Part shown: positions 28,442 through 38,332 of the stretch, piece by piece
Position numbering within the stretch: the first letter of the stretch is position 1
Layout of the letters: the number at the start of each line of letters is the position of its first letter
Source of the DNA: Bacteroidota bacterium
GTDB taxonomy: Bacteria; Bacteroidota; Bacteroidia; Chitinophagales; Chitinophagaceae
Reading direction: 5' to 3'
Assembly (NCBI GenBank): GCA_018268035.1
Contig: JAFDXI010000153.1
Coordinates: forward strand, 1 to 64,000
Length of the DNA: 64,000 bases
The notes under the pieces: model-generated
What the model was told of the DNA's origin: nothing
The model's database searches: none
Seen by the model: only the letters and a program-made list of their open reading frames with translations
Translations under genes and position numbers: made by a program

Positions 28442-29592
28442 ATGAAAAATCTTGCTTCGATTTTTATATCATCATTAATTTCTTTCTCACTTTTTGCACA
28501 ACAACGTGCCAGAGACTTAGGAATTCCTTTTGATGGCACAACAGGTGCATATAATGCTATTACTGATGTGAAAGGGGTTTTGGTTGGATATAAAACACTG
28601 ATTAGCGGCGATGGAAAATTTGAATTAGGGAAAGGCCCGGTAAGGACTGGCGTTACAGTTATTTTTCCAAAAGGTAAAACGCTGGAACCTGTACCCACAG
28701 CTTATTTCACATGAATGGTGATGGTGAAATGACAGGTACCGAAAGCATCGATGATTATGGTTTCAGTTATGGTGCATTAGGTATAACCAATACCAACAGT
28801 GTTGGTGTGGTAAGGGATGCAATTGGCGCATGGAACGTAAAACACTTTTTTAAAAGCCCTTATGATTTTTCTTTCGGTTTGCCTGTTGCTGCTGAAACAT
28901 GGGATGGTTATCTGAATGATATTAATGGAATGCATGTAACACAGCAAGATGTTTTTGATGCACTTGATGCTGCCAAATCAGGCACTGTTGAAGAAGGCAA
29001 TGTTGGTGGCGGAACAGGCATGGTGCTGTTTAAATTTAAAGGTGGCAACGGTACATCTTCAAGAGTGATACATATTGACAATAACACCTACACAGTAGGA
29101 GTTTTTGTGCAGGCAAATTTTGGCAACAGGGATGAGCTGATGATGAAGGGTGTTCCTGTTGGAAAAGAAATCAATGATCTTATGCCATCAATTTCTGATG
29201 ATACAAAAGATGGCTCCATCATCATTATCATTGCAACAGATGCACCACTCCTGCCATCACAATTAAAACTGGTTGTCAGGCATGCAGCACTTGCATTAGG
29301 CAGGGTAGGCAGTATAGCCCATAATGGTTCAGGTGATATTTTTCTTGCTTTCAGTACACAAACACCAACACAAAATTCATCGGTTTCTATCCAAACATGG
29401 AACAGTATTTCAAAAGAATTCCTTGATCCGGTTTATAAAGCCACAGTGGATGCAACTGAAGAAGCTATCATCAATGCGTTGGTAGCAGCCAAAACAATGA
29501 AAGGAATAAATGGCAATACTGTTTATGCATTACCACATAACAGGCTCATCGAAATTTTGAAAAAATACAACAGGTTTAATGAAAGTAAATAG
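28442..29592 (+). pseudogene. P1-family (DmpA-like) aminopeptidase split by a frameshift
   Basis: Two frames together form one exported P1 peptidase, a self-cleaving N-terminal-nucleophile enzyme that removes N-terminal residues. Frame 1 (28442-28714) has the signal peptide (ending LFAQ), ARDLGIPFDGTTGAYNAITD and stops after PVPTAYFT. Frame 2 (28711-29592) continues NGDGEMTGTESIDDYG, YGALGITNTNSVG and the autocleavage site HNGSGDIFLAFS (Ser207 of that piece). The break falls at ATGA (28711-28714); one missing base there restores AYF-x-MNGDGE. All other conserved parts are intact. It may be a recent mutation, a sequencing error, or two coupled cistrons; in the last case the second piece would lack a signal peptide. 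Confidence 0.85.
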
Positions 29593-29738
29593 TTTATCTC
29601 AAATACCTGGCCCCTGCAATCATTCAAAAATGAACTAACGTTTAAAGTATTTACGAATGGATAATAATTGGTAATGGTGAATTGATAACTTTCAGGAAAG
29701 AAAGCTGGTTCAATCAGCATTTTTTGCTAATTCAAAAA

Positions 29739-30800
29739 TCAATTGTTGAATGCATCCAATGCCTCAGTTGGCTTACCATTATCATCAAAAGCGCCAAGTG
29801 TATAACCATGCCATTGATTATAACATTCCGGTTCCCAATAAAAAACACCAAGGCCATTGTTCCCGGATATAGATTTAGTTTTTGAGATGATATCTTTTAA
29901 AAACAGGCTACAGGCAACAGAGTCTGTCCACGGCATACCAGCTTCACAAATCATCACTGGCGTTTTATAACGGGTAACCATATCTTTCATGTTTGCCAAA
30001 CATTGTGCATTCTGTGTTTGCCAGTTGGATGAAGTAGGATACATAGACATACCAATAACATCCCATTTTGCGCCATTATTTTTTAAACCATCAAAAAGCC
30101 AGCGGTATAAATTATTATCAAAACCATTGGAGAGGTGCACAATAACTTTAGTGGTATCAAACACAGATTTTACTGCTTCATAACCTGATTTTACCAATGC
30201 AGCAAAATTTCCCATGTTTGCACTAGCACGGCCATCCTCCCACAACATGCCATCATTTATTTCATTACCCACCTGCACCCATTCAGGATAAATACCATTC
30301 TCCTGCAAAGTATCCATGATGCTTTTTGTATAATCAGATAAAGCATTTTTTAAAGCATTAAAATTGAGTGATGACCATGCTGCAGGTTTATTTTGTTTGG
30401 AAGGATCTGCCCAGCTATCACTGTAATGCAGGTCAATCATAATCCTCATGCCTGCTGCCTTTGCACGCAATGCTTTCACAACCACATCATTTGTATTGCA
30501 CCAGCCATCTTCAGGATCAACCCATGCCCTCAAACGGATTGAGTTCATCCCTTCTTCTTTCAATATTGCATAACAATCTTTTTCAACATTGTTTCTGTCA
30601 TAAAATGTATAACCACTGTCTTCCATTTCTGTAAGCCAACTGATATCAGCGCCTTTGGCAAATGCAGTAACATGCGTGGAAGTGTCTGTTGTATCTCCCG
30701 GGTTTTGAGGGGGTGTTACCGGTGATGGCGCATCAGTTTTATCGCAACTGCTGATACACACTATTGCAAACAAAAAAATGGAGAGAAATTTATTTGTCAA
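29739..30800 (-). CDS. GH53 endo-beta-1,4-galactanase, lipoprotein
   Basis: This enzyme cuts beta-1,4-galactan, a pectin side chain. The 353-residue protein has a lipobox CISSC (Cys19), a Pro/Thr linker (about 22-45) and a GH53 barrel: AFAKGADISWLTEMEDSG, MNSIRLRAWVDPEDGW, IMIDLHYSDSWADPSKQ, the acid/base Glu180 in QVGNEINDGMLW and the nucleophile Glu286 in MICEAGMPW. The end, GVFYWEPECYNQWHGYT, is typical. Surface location is likely. TATGTTTG on the minus strand (30826 to 30819) is a possible -7 box. No other galactan genes are adjacent. Confidence 0.94.
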   Translation of the reverse strand: MTNKFLSIFLFAIVCISSCDKTDAPSPVTPPQNPGDTTDTSTHVTAFAKGADISWLTEMEDSGYTFYDRNNVEKDCYAILKEEGMNSIRLRAWVDPEDGWCNTNDVVVKALRAKAAGMRIMIDLHYSDSWADPSKQNKPAAWSSLNFNALKNALSDYTKSIMDTLQENGIYPEWVQVGNEINDGMLWEDGRASANMGNFAALVKSGYEAVKSVFDTTKVIVHLSNGFDNNLYRWLFDGLKNNGAKWDVIGMSMYPTSSNWQTQNAQCLANMKDMVTRYKTPVMICEAGMPWTDSVACSLFLKDIISKTKSISGNNGLGVFYWEPECYNQWHGYTLGAFDDNGKPTEALDAFNN

Positions 30801-30969
30801 AATGACTGTTATTTTTTACAAACATAAAAAGAAATACAGGATACAGGTTGCAAAAAAATTTTAAAGCATAATTGTATTTACCAACATAAAATTATTTTAA
30901 TGTATAAGCATCAATATTGTTGTTTAGAGTTTAAATTAGCTTTTGCTTTTTTATCAATCAAACCTCCGC

Positions 30970-32424
30970 ATGCAAAAGAAAAAATTGTGCTTACTGATTG
31001 TTTCGCTTTTGTTATTATCAATAGCATTTTCACAGGATGCCAATTACTGGAACAACCAATACAGCGCAGGCGGTTATTTTTTACCGGGTTCAGTTATTGC
31101 CTATAACAGCGACAGTGGCGTATTGTATATCAACCCCGCATTGCTGGTCAATTCAAAAATCACTTTGTTGTCTGCCAATGCAACAATTTATCATGCAGAC
31201 AAAATAAAAATTAAAGATGGCGCAGGAAAAGGGTTTAACCTGGAGTCATCGAATGCAGGCGCAATACCAACAATGGTTTCAGGGAATTTCAGGCTTCCTT
31301 TTAAAAATAAAAATATCATCATAGCTTATGGCATTATACAGCCGCCATCATTTTCTTATGCAGCATCACAAAGAAGAGATGAAAAAGCAAATGTTTTAAA
31401 CGATAGTTACAGCCCTGGTGATGAAACATTCGTTGGCCAATACCTTGCTCAGAATGACTTCAATGATTTCAGGCTTATAGCATCAGCAGGATGGAAACTC
31501 AGCAACAAGTTAAGCATAGGCGTTACGCTTGAAGGTTCGAGGCTAAGCCATGAACAGAATTTCAATTATTATGCAAGGGCAATAGTCAATCCTGGTGCAG
31601 GTTCCAGTCTTTCTTTAGTGGGTGTTGATGCCAGCTATTATGTTTCATTTACCAATCTTTCACTCACACCAAAAATCGGTTTTGCATTTGATGATGCACA
31701 CAATCATTTCGGTTTATTGCTCACAAGCCCTTCACTGCATATTGGTGGCAAAGGATTGTTGTTATCTGATAATACCATCAACAATATTGATATCACGGGC
31801 ACAGGGCAACTGCCGATAAGTTTATTTGCCAATACAAGACAGGACAAACTTCCTGTAAAATATAAAACACCATTGAGCATTGCAGTGGGTTATACACACG
31901 ACTTTAATCAATGGCAATTATATTGGGCAGGAGAATATTTTTTAAAAGTGAATGAATACAATATCATCACACCACGCCCGGATTTTTTTATCAGGCCTGA
32001 TACAGGCAACAGTAATTTAATCACTCCTGATTTGCTGAAATTAAAAGATGCACGCATGGCTGTGATGAATGTTGCACTCGGTGCAAACTATAAGCTTTCT
32101 GAAAAATATACTTTGTATGCAGCAGCAAGAACAGATTTCACTTATGCAGGGAAAAACAGGTTCAAAGATTCAATTGATGGATTTATACCCAACACTTCTG
32201 CATGGGATATTTATCATTTACAACTGGGCATTAATCTTAAGAAAGCAAGGTATAATTTGAGGGCCGGAATTTATTCGAGCATCGGGTCAACTAAAAATTA
32301 TAAACAGGAAATAAATTTTAACAATCCATCTGAATCCAATTTCCTGATGGGCAACCCATCTGTAACCAAAGCTTCTTATTTTTCAATAGGATTACTGGTT
32401 TCTTATATTCATAATTTCAAATAA
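30970..32424 (+). CDS. FadL/OmpP1-like outer-membrane beta-barrel protein
   Basis: From ATG 30970 the protein has 484 residues. A signal peptide (MQKKKLCLLIVSLLLLSIAFSQ) is followed by an N-terminal region with SGVLYINPALLVNS, which resembles the NPA motif of FadL-type hydrophobic-compound channels. The rest is a series of amphipathic strands (LSIGVTLEGSRLS, LSLTPKIGFAF, YTLYAAARTDFTYAG, YFSIGLLVSYIHNFK). The substrate is unknown, and FadL membership rests on pattern only. The frame extends to a TTG at 30943, but the signal peptide supports 30970. Confidence 0.7.
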   Translation: MQKKKLCLLIVSLLLLSIAFSQDANYWNNQYSAGGYFLPGSVIAYNSDSGVLYINPALLVNSKITLLSANATIYHADKIKIKDGAGKGFNLESSNAGAIPTMVSGNFRLPFKNKNIIIAYGIIQPPSFSYAASQRRDEKANVLNDSYSPGDETFVGQYLAQNDFNDFRLIASAGWKLSNKLSIGVTLEGSRLSHEQNFNYYARAIVNPGAGSSLSLVGVDASYYVSFTNLSLTPKIGFAFDDAHNHFGLLLTSPSLHIGGKGLLLSDNTINNIDITGTGQLPISLFANTRQDKLPVKYKTPLSIAVGYTHDFNQWQLYWAGEYFLKVNEYNIITPRPDFFIRPDTGNSNLITPDLLKLKDARMAVMNVALGANYKLSEKYTLYAAARTDFTYAGKNRFKDSIDGFIPNTSAWDIYHLQLGINLKKARYNLRAGIYSSIGSTKNYKQEINFNNPSESNFLMGNPSVTKASYFSIGLLVSYIHNFK

Positions 32425-32429
32425 CATCA

Positions 32430-32909
32430 TCACTCAACAGGACAATCAATTTTATTCAACTGCAAACCTTTGCTGAAATCAAGCGTAGCATTGTTTTTAA
32501 AAATCATTTTACCATCTTTCTCAACCATATCACCATTACCTTCAGTTGCCATATTATCATTAACAATAAATGCAACCTGCCGCACCGAAGTTTGTCCTTC
32601 ACTCATAAATGTATAATCAGCAATCAGGGTATCGCCTTGTAGTTTGCCGTCAATATCACCTGTATTCCCATCTTTTTCAAAGAAATTATAAACCAGCTTT
32701 CCGGTTACCACGTTGGGAAATTTTTCAAGCTTCAGGTAAACTGTATCCTTATCATGAATGTAGCGGTAACAGGTAGTGTTGGGCACCATTATCGTGGCAA
32801 CAGCAGTTGTATCAGTACTATCTTTTTTTATATCACTATTTTTATTTTCTGCTGACTGGCATGCAGCAAAATTTGCAACAATAAAAATCAATACAATATT
32901 CTTTTTCAT
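32430..32909 (-). CDS. Small lipoprotein of unknown function
   Basis: The 159-residue protein has a lipoprotein signal ending FAAC (Cys17) and a charged Asn/Lys/Asp/Thr linker. The folded part is beta-rich: CYRYIHDKDTVYLKLEKFPN, VTGKLVYNFFEKDGNTGDID, GKLQGDTLIADYTFMSEG. It resembles small Bacteroidota lipoproteins with a META/lipocalin-like fold (inference). The gene ends 5 nt from the stop of the FadL-like gene, convergent with it. Confidence 0.75.
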   Translation of the reverse strand: MKKNIVLIFIVANFAACQSAENKNSDIKKDSTDTTAVATIMVPNTTCYRYIHDKDTVYLKLEKFPNVVTGKLVYNFFEKDGNTGDIDGKLQGDTLIADYTFMSEGQTSVRQVAFIVNDNMATEGNGDMVEKDGKMIFKNNATLDFSKGLQLNKIDCPVE

Positions 32910-33055
32910 TTTTCAAATATCGTGAAAAAGAAAATTCTTTCACAGGGATGATTGAATTATCATTTTGAAAAAATGTGATGCTTGAGCAGGAAGGAATTAC
33001 ATTTAATCTATCTGTTTTATTTTGACTATATTTAACCGGACTAATAACCCGGAAC

Positions 33056-33481
33056 ATGAAGGATAGATATAATCTTGAAAGGTTTATAGAAGCACAAAGA
33101 AAGGATTATGCCATTGCATTATCAGAGATAAAAAACGGCCGTAAAGAAACGCATTGGATGTGGTATATCTTCCCACAAGTGATGGGCCTTGGTTTTACCG
33201 GCATATCTATTGAATATTCTATTACCGACCTGGATGAAGCAAAAGCATATCTTGAAAATGAAATATTAGGTAAAAGGCTGATTGAAATAAGCCATGTTTT
33301 ATTATCCTTACCTACCAACAATGCCTCTGAAATATTTGGCAATACAGACACTATGAAGTTAAGGTCAAGTATGACTTTATTTTCAATGGTGCCTGGTACA
33401 GATAAAGTGTTTGATGCTGTGTTAGATAAATTTTTTCATGGCAGGAAAGATGAAAGGACATTACAACTCTTAAATCTGTAA
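33056..33481 (+). CDS. DUF1810-family protein
   Basis: The 141-residue cytoplasmic protein matches the DUF1810 family. Seen: YNLERFIEAQRKDYAIALSE, GRKETHWMWYIFPQVMGLGF, the motif EYSITDLDEAKAYLEN, and the C-terminal MKLRSSMTLFSMV with DKFFHGRKDERTLQLL. The family is widespread and has no firmly known function. The ATG at 33056 gives the usual length. Inverted repeats after the stop probably end transcription. Confidence 0.93.
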   Translation: MKDRYNLERFIEAQRKDYAIALSEIKNGRKETHWMWYIFPQVMGLGFTGISIEYSITDLDEAKAYLENEILGKRLIEISHVLLSLPTNNASEIFGNTDTMKLRSSMTLFSMVPGTDKVFDAVLDKFFHGRKDERTLQLLNL

Positions 33482-33494
33482 CCATCAGAATATT

Positions 33495-33534
33495 TTGATG
33501 GATCAAATTTTTATAAAAAAATAGGATCCATCAA
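33495..33534 (+). terminator. Inverted repeat after the DUF1810 gene
   Basis: TTGATGGATC (33495-33504) and GATCCATCAA (33525-33534) form a perfect 10-bp stem with a 20-nt A/T loop, 13 nt after the stop. No long T-tract follows, so terminator function is likely but not certain. Confidence 0.5.
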
Positions 33535-33606
33535 TTACATCAAAAAAAACAAGAAATCTTTTACAAGAACAATATTGATTAGCTCTGTATGAGCTACAAA
33601 TAAATA

Positions 33607-33634
33607 AAGGTGGTGTTTGGAAAAACATCACCTT
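33607..33634. terminator. Hairpin between convergent genes
   Basis: AAGGTGGTGTTT (33607-33618) pairs with AAACATCACCTT (33623-33634) with one wobble pair and a 4-nt loop. It lies between the DUF1810 gene and the next minus-strand gene, and could terminate either. Confidence 0.5.
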
Positions 33635-33657
33635 GTCCTATTAAAAATAACTGCTTG

Positions 33658-33909
33658 TTAATTCACATAAGGGGCAACCAAAATATTGAGTTGGTTCAAA
33701 ATATTCAGGTAAGTAATTTTATGCGTATCAACAATAGATGAATCACTTTGCCAGTGATGGTCTTTGCGGTTGATAACAATAGAATTACCCAGCTCATCTT
33801 TATGCTCATAAGGCATTACCATAACTGAACATTCAGAAGAATCTAAATTGATAATTGCGACAGACCTGATTTGTTCTCCGCAATGACTGAATTCAATAAT
33901 TTTTGTCAT
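33658..33909 (-). CDS. Small hypothetical protein (83 residues)
   Basis: The frame starts MTKIIEFSHCGEQIRSVAII and has a balanced composition (YEHKDELGNSIVINRKDHHW, HKITYLNILNQLNILVAPY). There is no signal peptide or membrane segment. A terminator-like hairpin lies just beyond its stop, which supports a real gene. No family is recognised. Confidence 0.55.
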   Translation of the reverse strand: MTKIIEFSHCGEQIRSVAIINLDSSECSVMVMPYEHKDELGNSIVINRKDHHWQSDSSIVDTHKITYLNILNQLNILVAPYVN

Positions 33910-34232
33910 AGCAAATCGTTTTATGCTTTTTTATAAGCAGTGTTATTAAAATGATGTGCTAATAAGAAGTGTGTTGTGGGACTTTCCTAAAACAACCCGG
34001 GTATTAATACGTGCATTGTTCAAAAAAAGTATGATGTAAAGTAACAAAACAATAACCCAATTAGCTTCTGCATTTGTGTAAACACCGTTTTTTATCTCGT
34101 GATTAATCGGGTTTCAGGGGTTTATGGAAACTTAAGGCTATCATTTTATCAAAATATAATTACTGTATTTTAAATAAGTTCTTTTCTATAGATGAAAGCA
34201 TTGTTGTTTTATTTTTGAAAAAAGGAACAATA
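33910..34232. other. AT-rich intergenic region
   Basis: No gene or RNA is seen. TATTTTTG at 34210-34217 matches the -7 box and overlaps the first possible TTG start of the next gene. This favours the later TTG at 34233. Confidence 0.4.
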
Positions 34233-35864
34233 TTGAAAAGGAGAAATTTTATAAGAATAACAGGAGCCACTTTATCATCATTACTTGTCAGCAATTATAT
34301 AAAGGCAGGCAACACAACTGCCACTTTAATACAAATGCCGGATGAAGTAAAAATATTATCTGCCACAGAATATTTATCCATGCAGTCTTCAGACAAACAA
34401 AGATGGTTGTACAGGGATGTGGTAGTGCAGCTGAAAAACAACAAAGATTCAGTGAGTGTATTCATACATTCACCCACTTTGCCCATAAAAGAAGTACAGC
34501 TAATATGGAAATATTCAACACATAAAGATGCAGTAATATTAGGTGATGCTTATGAAAGGTCTTATGGCGATTTGAGTTTTCGTCCTGCTGTTTCACAAAC
34601 AGGTAAGATGCCCTGGTATTTCGTTGAACAGTACAACAACCACACTACTTGTTTTGGTGTGAAAACAGGATGTGCCGCATTCTGTTGCTGGTATGTAACG
34701 TCTTCAACACTTGCATTAAATCTCGATACAAGGAATGGTGGCAATGGTGTTTTTCTTGGTTCAAGGATGTTATATGCAGCAGACATTGTTACAACAAAAA
34801 ATACAAGTAAAGAAAATGTATTTGCAACGGTACGGCGTTTCTGTAGTCTGATGTGTGATAAACCTAGAAAAGTTAAACAACCTGTATATGGTATCAATGA
34901 CTGGTATATTGCATATGGCAACAACTCTGCCGATTTGATTATCAAACATACTGCAATGATGTCTCCATTAGCTATCAACACTTCCAATCGCCCTTTTTCA
35001 GTGATTGATGATGGATGGTCATTGGGAACAGATTATACTAAAACAAATGAAAAATTTACCAACATGCCAAAGCTGGTTTCTGACATAAAAAATCTTGGCA
35101 TGCGGCCCGGTTTGTGGACAAGGCCTTTATTGCCCAAACCCGGTGAAAATAAAAACATGATGATTAACCGTGTGCAAATAGATGCAAACGATAATGTGCT
35201 TGACCCAACAATAGAAGAAAATATTTTATACATACAAAGTCTGTTTAAGCTCTATCAACAATGGGGTTTTGAATTAGTGAAGCATGATTATAGTACGTTT
35301 GATGTTTTTAAACGATGGGGTATGCAAATGGGTGATAGCATGACTGATCCCGGATGGCAATTCAACGATAATTCAAAGACAAACGCAGAGATAATTTTAT
35401 ATTTATACAGAGCAATGCGTGCTGCTGCAGGAGATATGTACCTGATTGGTTGTAATACTATCAGCCATCTTTCAGCAGGTGTATTTGAACTCAACCGTAT
35501 TGGCGATGACACAAGTGGAAAAGAATGGGAACGCACAAAAAAAATGGGTGTAAATACGATGGGATTCAGGCTGGTGCAACACGATAATTTTTACCAGGCT
35601 GATGGTGATTGTGTTGGATTAACAACAGCTATCCCATGGGAGAAAAACAAACAATGGATGCAACTGCTGGCACAAAGCAGCGCACCTTTATTTATTTCAG
35701 CACAAGCTGAAGCTGTAGGCAATGAACAAAAAGATTTTATCAGGCATTGTTTTACTGATGCATCGCAGGACCAGCCAGTAGCTGAGCCATTAGATTGGTT
35801 AACTAATCCGCTTCCATCAAAATGGAAATTCGGGAAAGATGTTGTTGAGTTTAACTGGGGATAA
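34233..35864 (+). CDS. Exported melibiase-like glycoside hydrolase with Tat-type signal
   Basis: From TTG 34233 the protein has 543 residues and starts with KRRNFIRITGATLSSLLVSN, a twin-arginine signal. After a beta domain comes a (beta/alpha)8 barrel like clan GH-D (GH27/GH36): VIDDGWSLGTDY, GMRPGLWTRPLLPK, the putative nucleophile in ELVKHDYSTFD (about 352), and the acid/base candidate in NRIGDDTSGKEW (about 425-426). It probably hydrolyses alpha-galactosides or related alpha-linkages; the specificity is not visible. No in-frame ATG precedes the signal; an earlier TTG (34215) overlaps a possible -7 box. Confidence 0.78.
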   Translation: MKRRNFIRITGATLSSLLVSNYIKAGNTTATLIQMPDEVKILSATEYLSMQSSDKQRWLYRDVVVQLKNNKDSVSVFIHSPTLPIKEVQLIWKYSTHKDAVILGDAYERSYGDLSFRPAVSQTGKMPWYFVEQYNNHTTCFGVKTGCAAFCCWYVTSSTLALNLDTRNGGNGVFLGSRMLYAADIVTTKNTSKENVFATVRRFCSLMCDKPRKVKQPVYGINDWYIAYGNNSADLIIKHTAMMSPLAINTSNRPFSVIDDGWSLGTDYTKTNEKFTNMPKLVSDIKNLGMRPGLWTRPLLPKPGENKNMMINRVQIDANDNVLDPTIEENILYIQSLFKLYQQWGFELVKHDYSTFDVFKRWGMQMGDSMTDPGWQFNDNSKTNAEIILYLYRAMRAAAGDMYLIGCNTISHLSAGVFELNRIGDDTSGKEWERTKKMGVNTMGFRLVQHDNFYQADGDCVGLTTAIPWEKNKQWMQLLAQSSAPLFISAQAEAVGNEQKDFIRHCFTDASQDQPVAEPLDWLTNPLPSKWKFGKDVVEFNWG

Positions 35865-35993
35865 AAAATATTTTCAACACCATTTATCATAAATTAAAAA
35901 AATTTATTGCTGCTTGAGTTTAACCATTATCAAACCAACAATTATCAACAATAAAAGTTCCATTACCTTTCAGCTATAAAATTTCAAACTGTA

Positions 35994-38189
35994 ATGAACA
36001 GGTTTTTTGCAGTATGCATCGGCTTCATATTTTTAATAACCAAAACGCAAGCACAAAACAACCTACCTGTATATAACAACAGGTCAGAAAAAATGTATCA
36101 GCATGACTGGTTGATACAACCTGTAAAACAAAAAGCAGCGATCTATTCATCTCCTGATAAAAAAGATATGATTCTATTCAATGGCCTTGTAAAACGGACA
36201 TTCAGGATGCAACCAGATTTAGTTTGTTATGATTATAAAAATATGAGTACCGGGCAGCAACTTATCAGGGCTGTTAAACCTGAAGCCATTGTAACAATTA
36301 ATGGTATTAGTTATAATGTGGGTGGTTTAAACGGGCAGAAAGAAAATGCTTACCTGCTTCCCGAATGGCTGAATAGTTTTACAAAAAATGACAGTAGCTT
36401 TCATTACCATTCTTTTGAAATCAATCCACTGCAGCCTTACATCAATTGGAAAACAAGAAGCTGGACATTGAATCAACGACAGCCCTCCGGTACAACCATT
36501 TCTTTTATTTTCACATCATCATTACCTGCATTGCAAAATATTATTATCAAAGTACATTATGAATTATATGATGGCATTCCATTAATTGTAAAATATGTAA
36601 CAATCGAAAACAAAACACCGGAAACAATCACAATCGGGAAACTCGTCAACGAAAATCTTGCTATCGTTGAGGAAGAAAGTGCAGTGGTAGGCTCAACAGA
36701 TGAAATGAAAAAACAACATGGCATTTACATAGAAACAAATTATGCATTCAACAATGCGATGCGGTATGATATCAGTGATCAAACCACCCATTGGCTGGCT
36801 GATACAACTTATACTTCACAGGTAAATTATAGTTATCAAACTCCTTGCTGGTTACAGGTATTTCCGGAAAAAGTGAAAGCAGTTGATTTACTGCCGGGAA
36901 AAATTTTCACTTCAGTGCGCACTTATGAATTATTGATGGATAGTTATGACCGTGAACGCAGGGGGTTGTTTATTCGAAGGATGTACAGAACAGTAGCGCC
37001 ATGGACAACTGCCAATCCAATTTTCATGCACCTCGTCAGTAAAAATGATGAAGAAGTAAAGACTGCTATTGACCAATGTGCGGCCACCGGTTATGAAGCT
37101 TTGATATTAAGTTTCGGCAGCCATTGCAATATGGAAGACACATCATTTCAAAATATTCAAAACTGGAAATCACTGGCTGAATATGCGCATAGCAAACATA
37201 TCCTGATTGGAGGTTATTCATTATTCAGTTCAAGAAGAATCAGTGATTCTGATGATGTGATTGACCCATTAACAGGGAAACCTGATGCTGCAGCATTTTT
37301 TGGACATGCACCTTGCCTTGGAAGCAAATGGGGATTGACCTATCTTGATAAACTAAAATATTTTATCAGCGAAACTGGCTTTGACATTTTTGAAAATGAT
37401 GGGCCATATCCTGGTGATGTTTGTGCATCAACAACACATCCGGGTCATAAAAATGTTGATGACAGCCAGTGGAAACAAATGGAATTACAAAAGGGTTTTT
37501 ACCATTGGTGTTGCGAACATGGCGTGTATGTGAATGCACCAGACTGGTATTTTTTAGATGGTACCAACAAGATTGCACTTGGTTACCGCGAAGTGAATTT
37601 TTCTTTACCAAGAAGTGAACAGAAAATTTTAAACCGTCAAAATATTTATGATGGTTTATGGGAAAAAACACCCTCCATGAGCTGGGGTTTTGTTCCTCTT
37701 ACCAAATATCAGGGAGGTGACTCAAACGCAGTGCTGGAGCCACTTTCAGCACATTTGAATGATTACAGGCAACTGATGGTGCAATACTATGGTGCAGGTG
37801 TGCAAGCCTGTTACCGGGGCCCGAGATTGTATGATACAGACAGCACAAAGCAACTCGTTATTCATACCATTCAATGGTATAAAAAATACCGGGAGATATT
37901 AAATTCTGACATCATTCACCTGCGTCGTGCCGATGGCCGTGACTGGGATGGATGTATGCATGTCAATCCACAATTAAAAACTAAAGCTTTCGTCATTTTA
38001 TTCAATCCGCTGAAAGAAAAGATCTCGAGGACTATCAATATTCCGTTGTATTATTCAGGTCTTATTTCAAAAGCAATGATCAGTTGTGAAGGTAGCGCTG
38101 CAAAATCTTATACACTAAACAGGAACTATGAAGCAACAGTAAGTTTCACCATCAACCCTGAAAGCTATACTTGGTTTGTGGTTGAATAA
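35994..38189 (+). CDS. Large exported melibiase-like glycoside hydrolase
   Basis: The 731-residue protein has a signal peptide (about 1-21, ending TKTQAQ). The N-terminal half is a beta-sandwich like that of GH36-type enzymes (DMILFNGLVKRTFRM, YELYDGIPLIVKYVTIENK). The central barrel has FDIFENDGPYPGDVCASTTH, with Asp469 as nucleophile candidate, preceded by HILIGGYSLFSSRR. A C-terminal beta domain ends TINPESYTWFVVE. It follows the Tat-exported hydrolase by 129 nt on the same strand. Clan GH-D is inferred from the layout; the FENDGP motif differs from classical KxD melibiases, so it may be a separate family. Confidence 0.7.
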   Translation: MNRFFAVCIGFIFLITKTQAQNNLPVYNNRSEKMYQHDWLIQPVKQKAAIYSSPDKKDMILFNGLVKRTFRMQPDLVCYDYKNMSTGQQLIRAVKPEAIVTINGISYNVGGLNGQKENAYLLPEWLNSFTKNDSSFHYHSFEINPLQPYINWKTRSWTLNQRQPSGTTISFIFTSSLPALQNIIIKVHYELYDGIPLIVKYVTIENKTPETITIGKLVNENLAIVEEESAVVGSTDEMKKQHGIYIETNYAFNNAMRYDISDQTTHWLADTTYTSQVNYSYQTPCWLQVFPEKVKAVDLLPGKIFTSVRTYELLMDSYDRERRGLFIRRMYRTVAPWTTANPIFMHLVSKNDEEVKTAIDQCAATGYEALILSFGSHCNMEDTSFQNIQNWKSLAEYAHSKHILIGGYSLFSSRRISDSDDVIDPLTGKPDAAAFFGHAPCLGSKWGLTYLDKLKYFISETGFDIFENDGPYPGDVCASTTHPGHKNVDDSQWKQMELQKGFYHWCCEHGVYVNAPDWYFLDGTNKIALGYREVNFSLPRSEQKILNRQNIYDGLWEKTPSMSWGFVPLTKYQGGDSNAVLEPLSAHLNDYRQLMVQYYGAGVQACYRGPRLYDTDSTKQLVIHTIQWYKKYREILNSDIIHLRRADGRDWDGCMHVNPQLKTKAFVILFNPLKEKISRTINIPLYYSGLISKAMISCEGSAAKSYTLNRNYEATVSFTINPESYTWFVVE

Positions 38190-38320
38190 AATGTTATCAT
38201 AATTCAAAAACAAAATACACATTATTGATTTTTTATTCTATAGTTCATGAAACACAACCGGTCATCATGTATTCAACCAAAACTTAACGCTTCTTTAAAC
38301 AGAGTTTTATTGCATCAAAT

Positions 38321-38328
38321 TAGCTTTG
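38321..38328 (+). promoter_or_regulatory. -7 box abutting the start codon of the next gene
   Basis: TAGCTTTG matches TAnnTTTG exactly and ends only 4 nt before the ATG at 38333. No -33 TTG is present at normal spacing. If it is used, the mRNA would have almost no leader. Confidence 0.35.
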
Positions 38329-38332
38329 TAAA

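Noticed and set aside
28670-28714. Programmed -1 frameshift in the P1 peptidase
   Set aside because: No X-XXY-YYZ slippery heptamer in the right frame and no clear downstream pseudoknot were seen; a one-base deletion explains the break better.
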